A stretch of 64,000 nucleotides of DNA from Linnemannia schmuckeri (lineage: Eukaryota; Mortierellomycota; Mortierellomycetes; Mortierellales; Mortierellaceae), in contig JANATG010000015.1 in assembly GCA_029449235.1 (NCBI GenBank), positions 186,001-250,000 on the forward strand. Direction: 5' to 3'. The first letter of the stretch is position 1. Each line of letters starts with the position of its first letter. The translations under genes and the position numbers were made by a program. Below the pieces are notes generated by a model, which saw only the letters and a list, made by a program, of their open reading frames with translations, searched no databases and was not told where the DNA came from. Of this stretch, positions 35,035-47,900 are shown one piece after another.

Positions 35035-36183
35035 GTGTATGGTGAGAAAGGACTGGCTGCCCGTTTCTACATATCTTTTTTCAACACCAAGTCGAGGACG
35101 CCAATGGATACGCGAAAGATATGGAAAAAAACGTTGGCGTAGAGGCGTACATCATTCCTGGGCGTAAGAGTAAGAGTGCGTGAGAAGAGAGTGAGGAGTG
35201 AGAAAAGTGTAAGAAAGAAGGATGGGAAAGAGAAAGAGAGACAGAGAGTAAGAGAGAGATTGCATGGAAGAAGAAGGGTTCAGGCTCACTTCGCGCTCCC
35301 TTTTCTTTATTCTATCCGCAGTTTTAGTGTTGCTAGTTTTTTGTTTCTACGAAGTTAAACGTTCACAGCGGATAAGGATCGTTGTTTTTGCCAAGACAGT
35401 TGGTTCCTTTGGAGATATGCCGACAATCAATTCCGGACAAGAATCGATTGCCTTTCCGCCTCTACCACTGCCTGGATGAGAGAAGAGATAGGTAGAAGGG
35501 ACTGGACTTGGTTGGAGAAGGTTGGAAGGATGAAAAGACTTTTTTTTTCTTTCAACAACGGACATTGAAAATGCATCAACGAGTGAACGTAAACAACAAC
35601 AATAGCAAAAACAAAAAAAAAAAACAAAAAAACAAAAAAACGTGTTAAGGGGTGTTGAGGGAGTATATATCGTCCGATCCAACGCAAGACGTTGATTTGC
35701 ACCCCTTTCACTTGAAACTTTTATACAAGTAAGTCTTGCCCGATGAGAAAAAATTTCAGCTGTGATATGGCAATGATAAACAACGCACCACAACAACCAC
35801 CCACATCCATCCGTCTACTATTTCAACTTGCATCCATTCATCCATCCATCCATCGCGGCAATCCTCCTCTTATATACCACCATTCTTCTCTCCTCTTTAC
35901 TTATGACTCATCGTGGTTCAACGATGCTCTTTTTTGCTCCTATTGCTGCGACCCATTATTTTCAACTCGACAAACCAACCACCTCCTTGAACATTCTTTA
36001 AATGGTGTGAGACGGCGATTAGCGCGTTTTTCTTTGCCCTTTTTTTTGCTCCTTTGCTCCGGTCGGGAGAAAGGCGGCATTCTATCACTTTTTATTGACT
36101 GCGTCAGTTGCTGAGCCTCCAGACGACCATGGCGGTACTCTACTGCGCCTTATTTACCTCTTACGTCCTTCAGCGATTTTCAA

Positions 36184-36189
36184 TATATA
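36184..36189 (+). promoter_or_regulatory. Possible TATA element upstream of TEF1
   Basis: TATATA about 105 nt upstream of the TEF1 ATG. If a 5' UTR intron is present the true core promoter would lie further upstream, so this is weak. Confidence 0.3.
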
Positions 36190-36292
36190 CCCACGCTTTT
36201 CCTTGTTCCTTCCTCAACATATACAAATTCTCTCAACATATCCTAACAACACACTCCCCACTCCATCTGTACATTTATCATTATCTTTTAGC

Positions 36293-37675
36293 ATGGGAAA
36301 AGAGAAGACTCACGTTAACGTCGTCGTTATCGGACACGTCGATTCCGGCAAGTCCACCACCACCGGTCACTTGATCTACAAGTGCGGTGGTATCGACAAG
36401 CGTACCATCGAGAAGTTCGAGAAGGAGGCTGCTGAGCTCGGAAAGGGTTCTTTCAAGTACGCCTGGGTTCTTGACAAGCTCAAGGCCGAGCGTGAGCGTG
36501 GTATTACCATCGATATTGCCCTCTGGAAGTTCGAGACCCCTAAGTACTACGTTACCGTCATTGACGCCCCCGGACATCGTGATTTCATCAAGAACATGAT
36601 TACTGGTACCTCCCAGGCCGATTGCGCCATTCTCATTATCGCCGGTGGTACTGGTGAGTTCGAGGCTGGTATCTCCAAGGATGGTCAGACCCGTGAGCAC
36701 GCCCTTCTCGCTTTCACTCTCGGTGTCAAGCAGCTCATCGTTGCCGTCAACAAGATGGACACCACCAAGTGGTCCCAGGACCGTTTCGAGGAGATCGTCA
36801 AGGAGGTCTCCACCTTCGTCAAGAAGGTCGGTTACAACCCTAAGTCTGTTGCCTTCGTCCCCATCTCTGGATGGCACGGAGACAACATGTTGGAGGAGTC
36901 CACCAACATGCCCTGGTTCAAGGGATGGACCAAGGAGACCAAGGCCGGTTCCTTCAAGGGTAAGACCCTTCTCGAGGCTATTGATGCCATCGAGCCCCCA
37001 GCACGCCCCACCGACAAGCCCCTCCGTCTTCCCCTCCAGGATGTCTACAAGATCGGTGGTATCGGAACAGTTCCCGTCGGTCGTGTTGAGACCGGTGTCA
37101 TCAAGGCCGGTATGGTCGTCACCTTCGCTCCCTCCAACGTCACCACCGAGGTCAAGTCCGTCGAGATGCATCACGAGGTCCTTACCGAGGGTATCCCCGG
37201 TGACAACGTCGGATTCAACGTCAAGAACGTCTCCGTCAAGGATATTCGCCGTGGTAACGTCTGCTCTGACTCCAAGAACGACCCCGCCAAGGAGGCTGCT
37301 TCCTTCAACGCTCAGGTTATTGTCTTGAACCACCCCGGTCAGATCTCCAACGGATACGCTCCCGTCTTGGATTGCCACACCGCTCACATTGCCTGCAAGT
37401 TCTCTGAGATCCTCGAAAAGATTGACCGCCGTACCGGTAAGGCCATGGAGGAGTTCCCCAAGTTCATCAAGTCTGGTGATGCCGCCATCGTCAAGATGGT
37501 TCCCTCCAAGCCCCTCTGCGTTGAGTCTTTCCAGGAGTACCCCCCTCTCGGACGTTTCGCTGTCCGTGATATGCGTCAGACCGTCGCCGTCGGTGTCATC
37601 AAGGCCGTCGAGAAGACCGATGGCAAGGGTGGCAAGGTCACCAAGGCTGCCCAGAAGGCTGGTGGCAAGAAGTAA
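36293..37675 (+). CDS. TEF1: Translation elongation factor 1-alpha
   Basis: GTPase that delivers aminoacyl-tRNA to the ribosome. A single uninterrupted coding exon of 460 residues, the expected length. Start MGKEKTHVNVVVIGHVDSGK with the P-loop GHVDSGKST, the switch region RERGITIDI, G3 motif DAPGHRDF, G4 motif NKMD, then beta-barrel domains 2 and 3 (GGIGTVPVGRVETG; FAVRDMRQTVAVGVIKAV) and a Lys-rich end. The frame stays open further upstream of this ATG, but the family start and the acceptor-like sequence just before it fix the start at 36293. Codon use is strongly biased toward C-ending codons, as expected for a very highly expressed gene; this also creates a long spurious antisense frame. 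Confidence 0.99.
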   Translation: MGKEKTHVNVVVIGHVDSGKSTTTGHLIYKCGGIDKRTIEKFEKEAAELGKGSFKYAWVLDKLKAERERGITIDIALWKFETPKYYVTVIDAPGHRDFIKNMITGTSQADCAILIIAGGTGEFEAGISKDGQTREHALLAFTLGVKQLIVAVNKMDTTKWSQDRFEEIVKEVSTFVKKVGYNPKSVAFVPISGWHGDNMLEESTNMPWFKGWTKETKAGSFKGKTLLEAIDAIEPPARPTDKPLRLPLQDVYKIGGIGTVPVGRVETGVIKAGMVVTFAPSNVTTEVKSVEMHHEVLTEGIPGDNVGFNVKNVSVKDIRRGNVCSDSKNDPAKEAASFNAQVIVLNHPGQISNGYAPVLDCHTAHIACKFSEILEKIDRRTGKAMEEFPKFIKSGDAAIVKMVPSKPLCVESFQEYPPLGRFAVRDMRQTVAVGVIKAVEKTDGKGGKVTKAAQKAGGKK

Positions 37676-40600
37676 ATTGTGTTTTTTTCTTCTGCTTTTC
37701 GTCCGTTCAAAAATCACCTCCCAAGGGTTGTTTTGTAAAAATTTTTCAAATACATTTCTTTCTGTAAAAATTGAATTCTTTTCTGTCCACTTGGCCTTGT
37801 TTTTTGTTGAGTTGTTGAGGTTGTGTTTGTGGTGATCATCTGTTTTGCTCCTTTGCTTTCGCCTTGTTTGTGTGTGTTGTCATTGCTATTTTTTATATGT
37901 GGTGCTGATGTATGCGTGTAACGCTCGTCAAAAAAAAATAAAATGCTCACGTCATCTGATTCGACTGGAAGGCGATGGAAGAAAAGGACAGGACAAAGAT
38001 TTTGGTGGCGCTTTGACGGGAACAGCAGGTAGGTGCTTGGCGGTTGGAAGTGGAGGAAAGAATGGGGGGTTGTGCGTAGAAGGGTCGGCCCCATTGGTGC
38101 CCTGGAAATAAAGTTTTTTCTTGTTGCTTTCTTGGTCCTGGTTCAACCTACATCTTCTATGGAGGTATCTTGTCAGCGAAAGGGAACGATGACAAAGACA
38201 CGACTATGCTGTGGTTGCACCCAGCACGCGATGTGCTGAAAATACCTTGAAGGAAGAGGAACAAAAAAAAAGCGAAGAGTTGGCATAATCGTGAGATAGT
38301 GACCTAAGATAGATGCAGAATGCTGCTCCACAGAAAACAAGGAGGGGAGTATTTTCTTGGTTTTTTCCTAGTGCTGCTCTGGTACTACTCTGGTTGTTTG
38401 TGGCTCTCGTTGGCACATGCCCCTGTTCGGGGTCTTCTTGGCGCTTTTTTCGAATCCATACACGGTGCAGGTTACCTATCTTATGCCCGCATTGGTACTG
38501 ATTGTCGTGCAAGTCAGGTCAAGCATATCTTTTTTTTTTAGTTCGTATGGGCTCTGCAAAGTCCAAAAGCACGCAACTACCAAGAGCAAAGTAGATACGT
38601 TAATTCTGGAGTCAAAATGGGGACGAGATCAATAATGGTAAGGAAGAGTTCAAGTTGTCGGGACCAGAAAGAGCTTCAGTGAGAGACTCTCAGATCGGCA
38701 GTGTCTGTGCTTTTTCTTTTTTTCTTGGTTTTTTTCGCAAGGGTGGGGGCAAATGAATAGCCAAGGAAGAAAGTGAGAGAGTAGTCTTCTTGACGCGGGA
38801 TAAAAGCAATGGAGAGGACATGCTCTGGTTATTTCTATTTCTTTTTTAAACGACAAAAGGAAAGGGAGGTCCGTCGATGTAGATGAAAAAAGTAGAGTGA
38901 TAAAGTGCCAATGGCCCCACATGGTCCTGTTACTGCGTGTCGAGTTGACATCTGAACAAAGAATGTAAACGTAAAGGAATGTTGAAACCTGTTTGGTACA
39001 GAGTCAACTGATAGTGTTGGTAATAATGGATATCTTGCCACAGGTGTCGTCAACACCAAGATGCAGGTTCACATGTAGGCAGCGGCTGGTTCTTTTTTAC
39101 ATTCCTCATTCTGACACATATAAACTTTTTCTTCTTTTCTTTCCACCGCTTTTAAGCCCTTTCACGCTGATTACTCCTATTTGGAATGAACGGTTGGAGG
39201 AAAAAGGAGAAACAAAAAGAAAAGAATAAACTTGTTGGAGAGGTACCTGCTCTCTTTACGTCCTGAAAAAAGAAAGTTCGCTCTCGCTCTTTCGTTCCAA
39301 TGCACAACGTACAAGTCAATCAAGGAATAAAAAAAGCGGACTCTGAGAAAAGGAAGAGGTGCAGATTTCATTTGAAGAAACAGAAGCAAAAAAGAAAAAG
39401 TAGAAGTTGATTTTCACGGGCTGTGGAACATAGTAAGCTTTTCGTACATCTTGTTCGGCATTCTTTGGATTCTTCCTCATGTTCATACATCCTACAAGGA
39501 AGTATCTCATTATGCGTATTCAAATAAATCAAAAGAGAACCAAAATAACGCGAGAGCATATGAGAGTATGAAAGAACAAAAGAAGGTAAGATGCCGTTGC
39601 TTTTGAGATTGAGTAGGCGGCTATTGGGTTTTCTATGAAGGTGGCGTTTTCTATCGTAATTTTGACCGTTACTTGCTTTTCTCGTTTGTCGCAGAAAATG
39701 CGATGTAGGCAAAGTAAGCCTCGCAACCACTATCGATCAAGTTGATGTGGAGAAGTGGCATGGGAACGGAGGACGACTGATGATAGGGAGGAGGGGTAAA
39801 AGAAGGTTGTTAAGAAATTAGGCGAGGGGCCTTTCATTGGTGTGGAAGATCTTTTACTAATGTTTATCTTTGTCGGTATGTCGTCGATGGCCTGCTTCCT
39901 GTTGCTTGTCGCTATTCGAGATGCTTCTATAGACCAGCGACAAAGAGTAGACGCAGCCAGAAGAGCAAACAAAATCCGAGCTAGCTCACGGATGAATGTG
40001 TTGTCATCTGGAATAAAGAGAGCAAAGTGAAGAGTAATCGATGACAAAAGCGTTTGAAAAATACTAGACCCCTCCGGAAGGCGATAGGGTTCCCTTGTTT
40101 TTGCACACAACAAGAAAATAAACAAAACACAGACGGAGGGTATGTCGGTGTCATTATTCGTGTGTGGATTGTGTTGTTGGCTGTTTTGTCGCCTTCGTTG
40201 TATTCTTATTGTTTGTCGCTGATAGAGTTCGTAACCTTACAGCTCTGTGGTTGTGGAGGGGAATAAGAGAGTGATGTAAGGAAGTAGGTTGGAGAAAGAA
40301 GAGAGGCGAACCTGTGCCCACAAGTAAGTACGATAAGTTAAGGAATGTGGACAGAGGCAAAATATAAGAGCATTATAATCCTCGTTTGTTTGTTCCCGTC
40401 AGGCTCCCCTTTGGGCGCGGTTGCCCAAAAGGAGGAGGGATGATGATGTTAATCTGCTACAGATTGGATTGGAGTGCTATGGCATTTGGACGAGTGAAAC
40501 TGTACGTGGAGAATGCACGAGCAGTATTAACATCATAAAGGAAGGTGGAATGGAGGAGGAGAGAGTGCCGTTCCCCCTCCCTACTCTCAAAATTGTCCGA

Positions 40601-42229
40601 TGTAAGGAAGGAGACTTCCAGGTTGGCAATCAATCATTTACACGCTCCGTCTAATAACTTGAACGTAACACGGCAGCAACTGGATGCACGTTGCAACTGA
40701 AGTTATTAGTTTGGGGAAGGAGGGGAGTATGGGATCCCGTATAGGTGTATCAATTCAGTATTAGCAACGTGATTCTCCAGTCCACTGGTCGGAGGTGCGT
40801 ATTTGTGGTTATTATTTCTCTCCGTGCCTGTATTGCTTTATTCCCCTTTGGTCCTCTTATGAACGATAATAATAATCGAAGTGCATGTGTCGAAGCAAAG
40901 AAGAAAGAACAGTTACCGTGAGGGAACGGGAAGAAAGAGGTAGAGCATGAATGATACTAAAAAAGAAGACCGTGTTATTTTGGCGACTGTGTCGTGATGA
41001 TGCCTTTCTGAACACAAAGGAGAAAAAAAAGATACGCAACGGAGTCCAAGGTGAAAACAACAAGGAGCAGGCACAAAATACGAAAGTAGACCCATGTGTA
41101 CATGTGGCGAATATTATTGTATGTATTTATGCATGTTTTTGTGCATGTGTGTAAGTGTATGGGTATGTGTATCTGTATAATATTTGTTGCCACAGGATGC
41201 ATTTTGTACTTGATTATTTGTGCTTTGGCTCGACCCCCTATCTCCTCCTGCCCCAACTTCCTGTCCCCCTCTCCTTCTAGTTGTCGAGTAAGTGAGTACT
41301 TTGTAAGTGTGTATCAATGCTGCTTGTTTCTCATCTTCTTTCCCCAATACTCGAAAAATTGAAATGAATGCTCTTATGGGTGTATGAAAAAACATCCGCG
41401 CGTGCATCCTTTTTCATGTCTTTTGGCCGTTGTTGGCATCGAGGCCTTGAACTGCAATGCATACTGCCCCTGATAGCTATCATTGTTTCTGTTCAATATC
41501 GTCCTTTGCTTGAAATGCCCTGACAGTCACTGGATCATGGCGACCTGCAAACAAAAGCTTCCTTTCCTTCCTCTCTCCAGGCATTGCAGACAAGCAACAC
41601 GTCATCATCTTCATCAAGACCAGCAAAAAAGACAACGCGCAGGGATGAGTGAACCCTCTCTTGTCAACAACGGAAGTGGATGTCAATGAACTTGGGGCAT
41701 TCTCATCGAAGACCAGAGGTACAAAAATAAAAATCGTACTAAACAAACTCTTTTCACTATACTGAGCAGCTACAACAACAAAACAAAACAGCAAGAAACG
41801 ATCATCTGTGTCTGGAAGGGACCATTACTGGTCCTTTATTACTTTTGGCTCAGATGCCCGTCTTTAAAGAAATAAGAAGCAGAGCAGCGATTCCAGAGAT
41901 CAAATACGTTTTGTCATCGAGATTACCATATTGTGAATTGTTTTTTTTGTTGTTATTTTATTATTATTAGGGTAGCCATTATCCTTCTTGTGATGAGGCG
42001 CATCTTTGTTTTCTGTGTAGCGTTTGTTTTTGTTGTAAGCTTTGTAGTTTTTCAATTCTGGGGCGCGAATCAAGAACGAAAAAAAAAAAAGGTACGAGGG
42101 GACATAGATGGATAGACATACATCATCAGTATGAATCTCGGCAACAACAACATTTCGCAATGCATTCTTGACCTTCTTTTTGACCCACACTTTTCTTTGT
42201 TCGCTAGCGTCCTTTTTTTTTCTTTCAAT

Positions 42230-42254
42230 GCTTCTGCTTCTGCTTCTGCTTCTG
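42230..42254 (+). repeat. (GCTTCT)n microsatellite
   Basis: Four tandem GCTTCT units in the gene-free stretch between TEF1 and the DUF3712-like gene. Confidence 0.85.
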
Positions 42255-42643
42255 TTGTTCCAGGTCAACATATGTTTTGAAGGATTGAGATAGGGGGCAT
42301 TCACTCCAAGAGTCCTCTGCCACCCCCTTTTTTGGTTATTGCGGGCCTCGATTGGATGAATGGAGGATATTTTGTTTACAGTGACCATTGGGAACGGGCA
42401 CACGCCAATAACGCCTAAAAGGAAAGAAAAAGGGCTCACCGTTTTTATTGATTTCACGCTCAAGAAGGTGTGTCGTCGGTCTTTCTTTCTTCTTCCTCCA
42501 CAACCCTCTCTCTGTATTTTATGCACATGTTTGTGACGGAGGGATTAGAGAGAGGGTTATTTGGTTTGTGACTAAAGGGTAGGTTGAAACTCTCTGAGTC
42601 TTGTTTATTTTAGTGCTCTCACTACTCCCTTGCCTTGACTCTC

Positions 42644-42646
<3 letters not shown>

Positions 42647-42674
<28 letters not shown>
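42647..42674 (+). repeat. T run of about 28 nt with adjacent imperfect hairpin
   Basis: Homopolymer T immediately followed (about 42675-42713) by GGTCGCTAGTGC and, after a short loop, GATGCTAGTGACC, which can pair imperfectly. Not part of any gene I can identify. Confidence 0.8.
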
Positions 42675-43678
42675 GGTCGCTAGTGCTAGCGCAGGCACGC
42701 GATGCTAGTGACCATTTTGTCAATCTTCTTTTCTCACAACAACAACAGCAACCAAGACCAGCAATTGCTCTCGCTTTTTCACCGGGAGTAGCACAAAGCA
42801 ATGAAATAAGGAAAAAGGGGATCGAGGGAGGCATCATCGTCAGCAATAATAAATAATAATCGTAATGAAGAATAAAAATAAAAAATGTAATCGGTTTTCA
42901 CTACAATATGGGGAGGGTGGAGGTGCACCGTGTTCATCTCTGTATGCACTCCTCCACGGGGAAAAGGGAGATGAATTAAAAAAGAAAAGCAAGAAAAGTC
43001 CCTGGAAGGCGAGTAGAGAGTAAGCATATGAACATGGGAATATTGTGCGCATGGGGCATGGATTCAGGGGAGGCACCAGTATGGAGGAGAGGAAAGCCTA
43101 AAATCTTGAATTGTAGACAGAGACAGAGATAGGAAATAAAGAGTACCGCTTGCACACGAGTAACGAGAGTAAAGAGAAGGCCAGGAGGCGGTACTATTGA
43201 CATGACCCTCCTTCGTCCTTCTCTCACTCATGCATGTATTAGCGTGAGTATTCGGTGATATCGTCGTGCATGTATTCCGCCGTTTATGGTTGTACCCATT
43301 GCCCATAAACATCATATGCCTTTTAACGATGTGAAAAGAGAGCACACACACATCCACCCAAAGTCCATGGTAGTGATAGTAGCAACATAGACACGAAGGA
43401 TTAGAGAGGAAGAGTGCGGCTGTTGTCTGTTGTCTGTTGTGTTTTCCTGCCTGCCTGTTACTTTGCGACAAATATTTGCTTATTCAATTCAGTCCTGCAT
43501 GGTACTCTATCTACAATATTTATATTCAATAATAATACTCTCACCAAGTACGAGGGTGCCTTCCTCATCCCCATCCCTCTTCCACACCCACTCCACTCCT
43601 CCCAGTACTCCTCCACTCTACTCCTCCCACCACTCTCCTCCTCCACGGCTCTCAATGGCCCCGACTCCCCCTCCCCCC

Positions 43679-43686
43679 TATAAAGG
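43679..43686 (+). promoter_or_regulatory. TATA-like box upstream of the DUF3712-like gene
   Basis: TATAAAGG in C-rich surroundings, about 390 nt upstream of the ATG at 44069. A plausible core promoter with a long leader. Confidence 0.4.
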
Positions 43687-43821
43687 CTCGTCCTTTTTCT
43701 CTGATTTTTTTTTTACTTCTCTTCTCCTTGTCGCTGTCGCCTCCTTTCACCCCTTCATCTTTATTTTTTAACGCCCCTTACTTCACTCTGGTAGTTGATT
43801 CTCAATCCCCCTCACTCCTAC

Positions 43822-43863
43822 TCCAATCCTACCATCACCTCCTCCAATCCTACCATCACCTCC
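43822..43863 (+). repeat. Two tandem 21-bp units in the probable leader
   Basis: Two nearly identical copies of a 21-bp unit (TCCAATCCTACCATCACCTC plus one base) in a row; a further short CATCCATCTCG repeat lies at about 43943-43981. Both precede the DUF3712-like start codon. Confidence 0.75.
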
Positions 43864-44068
43864 TCCATCTCCACCTCCGATACCCCGACACGCAGCAGAG
43901 CATCAGAGCACGACCCACCCCCCGGCTTATACTCAGCTACGCACATCCATCTCGCATCCATCTCGCATCCATCTCACATCCAAGACAGACCTCCCACTTT
44001 CCCACACTCTCCCCCATTGACACGCTCATATACACACCAAAACAACAACACATTCATACATATAGACT

Positions 44069-44874
44069 ATGTCAAACGCCAATGGTACTCCCGCTAACGG
44101 GGATGGCCATCTCCCATACGACGAACGTGATGAGGACTATCAAGAGTTCGAAGAGTATGACGAGGTCACCAAGCCCACCACTCGCCCCTTCTACAAGCGC
44201 CGCAAGTACTGGTACTTCTGCGCCGTCATGACCGTCCTAGCTGTTGCCATCGGAGTGCCTCTGGCTCTCTTCGTCATCTTGCCCAAAGTTGCCCAGCTTA
44301 TTCTCAACAACTCAACAATGACCTTCAAGGCCATCCAGATCACCAATCCCACAAACACTTCCCTCCAAATGTCCATGGATGGTGACCTCGGTCACACTGG
44401 ACCTTTCGCTGCCACTATCGAGTTCCCTGAACCCATTAAGGTCTTCTACGGTGAGACCGAGCTTGGCGACATGTCTCTCCCCCCCACCAAGGCCAGCGGC
44501 GGTAGCGGTAAATTGGTTGCTGAAGCTCAATTCAACATCAAGGACCAGGGTGCCTTTGGCTCTTTCTCTGCTGACATGGTAAGCCATCTTGATCCTGTAC
44601 TCTCTTTCTCCTTTCGATCGTTGCTGTACTGCTCGATTACATGCATTTAATATGAACTATGTTTGTTATGCCACCCCTCCATTACAGATGAACAAGGAGA
44701 ACTTCGTCTGGACCCTCAAATCCAAGGTGACCATCAAGGCCCTTGGCCGCACTGTTAGCGACCTTAACCTTGACAAGGACCTCGTCCTCAACGGTAAATA
44801 CCTTTTACCTCTTATTTTATTTCGTCATCTGAATATGCATCGGCGCATTTTCTTTTAAGTCACCTATACTCATT

Positions 44875-44921
<47 letters not shown>

Positions 44922-47900
44922 TTCACTTGATCGATATGAATGCCCTTACCGCCTTACAGGTATGGCTGGCTTCCCCGGTGTCCAAATTCTCAAGTTCGAC
45001 TTGCCTTCGGATGCTGCCGGTGGTCAGGGTATCAACTTGGTCATCGACACTGCCATGAACAATCCCTCGCCCATCGGCATCACCCTCGGAACTATCGTCC
45101 TCGATATTGGTTTCAATGGCACTGCCCTTGGACAGGTCCGCGCCACCGGTGCCTCTCTCATGGGCAACTCTCAGTCAGTCCTCAACCTCACCGGTATCAT
45201 GACTCCCCAGACCACCCCCGAGGGTCTTGCCACCGTCAGGTATGTTTGTTTGTCCATGTCTATTTATTCTCTTTGCTCGAAGGTCAATCAATTGGCGCTA
45301 GTTTAGGTACCTTGTCCCTGTAGTCTAATTAACCTTCCTTCATTACTCTCATTTAGCTCCCTCTTCTCCGCTTACATTGCTGGCGGTACTTCCGTTACCT
45401 CCGCCAAGGGTGTCTCCGTCTTGCCTGATGGTGTCAACGAAGTTGGTTGGCTCTCGACTGGTCTTAAGTCCATGGCTCTAAACGTCCCCCTCGTTGCTCC
45501 CCCCGGCCTCAACATCATCCAATCTATCACTCTCGGCCCCATGGGCATGAACTGGACCAATGCCGACGCCTATGCTCCCCTCGCCAACTCCCCCGGTGTC
45601 GTCGCCGGCTTCAAGATGCCCTTCGGCTTCTCGCTCAACGTCACCCAGGTCCAGAACAGCATGACCGTCATCTACAACAACAAGGACATGGCCACCCTCA
45701 ACGCCCTCGAGTGGGGCGCAGCCGTCACCACCAAGGATGCCAACGGCACCGCCATCAACTTTGCCCTCCCCCCTACTCCTTTCGCCATTGCTGCCGATGC
45801 CCATGCCGACTTTGATGACTTTGTCACCAAGCTGACCGTTGGAGCCAGCCAGCCCTTCACTGTCAAGGGTACAGCAGGCACCGTTGCCACCACTCCCATT
45901 GGAGAGGTCCGCATCACCGGTATCCCCTTCAAGTCTGACGTCGCCTTGTCTGGTCTCCAGGGTCTCAAGACCGATCCCACTGTCATCAACAGCTTGACCG
46001 TCATCGGTGGTACTCCCACTGGTCTCCAAATTGCCCTCAACTTGACCATGGTTAACCCCTCCCAGCTCTCCATTGACACCGGTGTCGGTGAGAACGCCCC
46101 TGTCACCTTTGCCATGCAGTATGAGGGGGACAACGTCGGAACTGTCATTTTTCCTTCATTGAACTTGGTTCCTGGCGTCAACCTCCGCACTGCTGGTGCT
46201 ATTTTTACCCCCACCGGCACTCCTGGTGGCCAAGCTCTCTTGCAAAAGTACATGTCCAACCAGGCTGCTACCGTTGACATTTTCGGCTCCTCCTCGTCCT
46301 CTGCAATCGCACCCTTGGCCGCTGGTTTGGCGAGTGTTCAGTTGCAGTCTAACATGCCTGGCAACCCCGCCCAGCTCCTCTTGGGCACCGCTTTGACCAT
46401 CCTCGACAACACCGGCGAAACCGGCATTGCCATGGCCACCGTCACCGTCAACAACCCCTTCGTCCCCGGCCTGACCATCAAATCCATCAAGTCGACTGTT
46501 ACTTACAACGGCCGCACCCTCGGTGCCATTGACCTGCCTTCCGTTACCATCAGCGTGGCTGGTATGAGCCAGCAAGCCTCTCAGCCCCTGCCATTGTCCA
46601 TGGACCTCAGCCTCGACTCCCTCATGGCCCTCATGGTTGACCAGGCTGCCGTCAACAACCTCAATGCCGAACCCATCAAGGCTCTGACAAAGATGGCCAA
46701 GGATCCCACCGTCAAGATTCCCTCGTCCGTCTTTGCCGGATTCAACTTGCCCAACTTTGTCAAGGCTGCTATGGCTGGCCTCAAGGTCGATGTCGCCATG
46801 TCCGTCACTGTCTTGGTTGGTGAATACGAGACCTCGCTCACCCTCACCCAGCCTGGCGTCCCCACCTCCACCGATGACACTATCTTGAAGCTTCTCCCAA
46901 TTGTCGGTCGCCCCATTGCCCAGTCCATTGTCGACTTGGCCACCTTGGCCTTCGACAGCGTCATGATCAACAGTCCTGCCGAGACTGACTTTACCACCAA
47001 CATCAACGGTCTCATTGGCAACACTGGCCCCTTCGATGCCGAGATCACCTTCCCCAGCGGCTCCACCGTCGCCTGGATCAACGGTGGCGAGTCTTCCCCC
47101 ATCGGTCAGATTGCCATGCCCCAGGTCTCTGCCAAGGCTGATGTCGGTGCCAAGCTTGCCCTCACCAACGTTCCTTTCCACGTCGCCAGCGCCGCTAACA
47201 TGGGTGCCTTTGTTGGCTACTCCTTGAAGGCCGAGGCCTTTGACTGGGAAGTTGTTGCCTCGAACATGACTGTCATTGCCATGGGTGCACCCATCCCCGG
47301 TATCAACATGAAGAAGAAGGTTACCCTCAAGGGCTTCAACGGTCTTAAGGACTTGACCATTGAAAAGTACGATCTTCCTTCGAACGACCCCAACGGTATC
47401 CACCTTGTTCTCACCGCCAAGCTCACCAACCCATCCAACGTCGGTATTGAGATGGGCACTGTCCAGTTCTCCAACGAGTTCCAAGGGCAGGATATCGGAT
47501 ATGTCGGAACCTCTGGTCTTAAGTTGCTTCCCTCTGGCCAGACTCCCATCGCCATGGAGGGTACCTTGACCAAGCAGACCTCCGAGGCTGGACTCAAGGC
47601 TCTCGGCGACATGTTCCGCCTTGCCTTGAACGGTGGTACTCCCAACTTGATTGTCAAAGGCAAATCTGTCACCCCCGCTAGCGGCCCCGTCTCCTGGTTG
47701 GATTCTGCCTTCAAGACCCTGACCATGAACGTTACCCTCCCCAGCCTCGGCAAGCAGGACATCATTACTGGCATTACCCTCAAGACCATGTCCTTGGACT
47801 TCACCGGCTCCAACCCTTACAGCGTTATGACCTCGTCCGACCATATTGAGGCCTCGTTCAAGATCCCCTTCTCGTTCCCTCTCAGCATCACCAAGGTCGC

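Larger units (their letters stand above)
34996..36292. other. Spacer holding the TEF1 promoter and leader
   Basis: 1.3 kb between TVP18 and TEF1, both plus strand. It has A-rich tracts near 35610-35640, CATC repeats near 35830-35850 and a TATATA at 36184. The bases just before the TEF1 ATG (ttatcttttag/C) look like a 3' splice site, so a 5' UTR intron is likely, as in many fungal TEF1 genes. No other gene seen. Confidence 0.55.
37676..44068. other. 6.4 kb stretch without a recognisable gene
   Basis: Between TEF1 and the DUF3712-like gene. Frames here are short and low-complexity, with no recognisable domain, and no tRNA-like box A/box B pair was found by eye. Notable items are a (GCTTCT)n run at about 42230, a 28-nt T run at 42647-42674, an imperfect hairpin at about 42675-42713, and short tandem repeats at 43822-43863 and 43943-43981 in what is probably the leader of the next gene. 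May contain noncoding RNA or lineage-specific genes that I cannot recognise. Confidence 0.6.

Noticed and set aside
36281..37717. 478-codon open frame antisense to TEF1
   Set aside because: It mirrors the strongly biased codons of EF-1alpha; product is Gly/Leu/Asp-rich without a domain. A well-known artefact of high-bias genes.
40421..40654. 77-codon plus-strand frame starting MPKRRRDDDV
   Set aside because: Looks mildly protein-like, but it is isolated, lacks recognisable motifs and has no clear splice continuation; not enough to call a gene.
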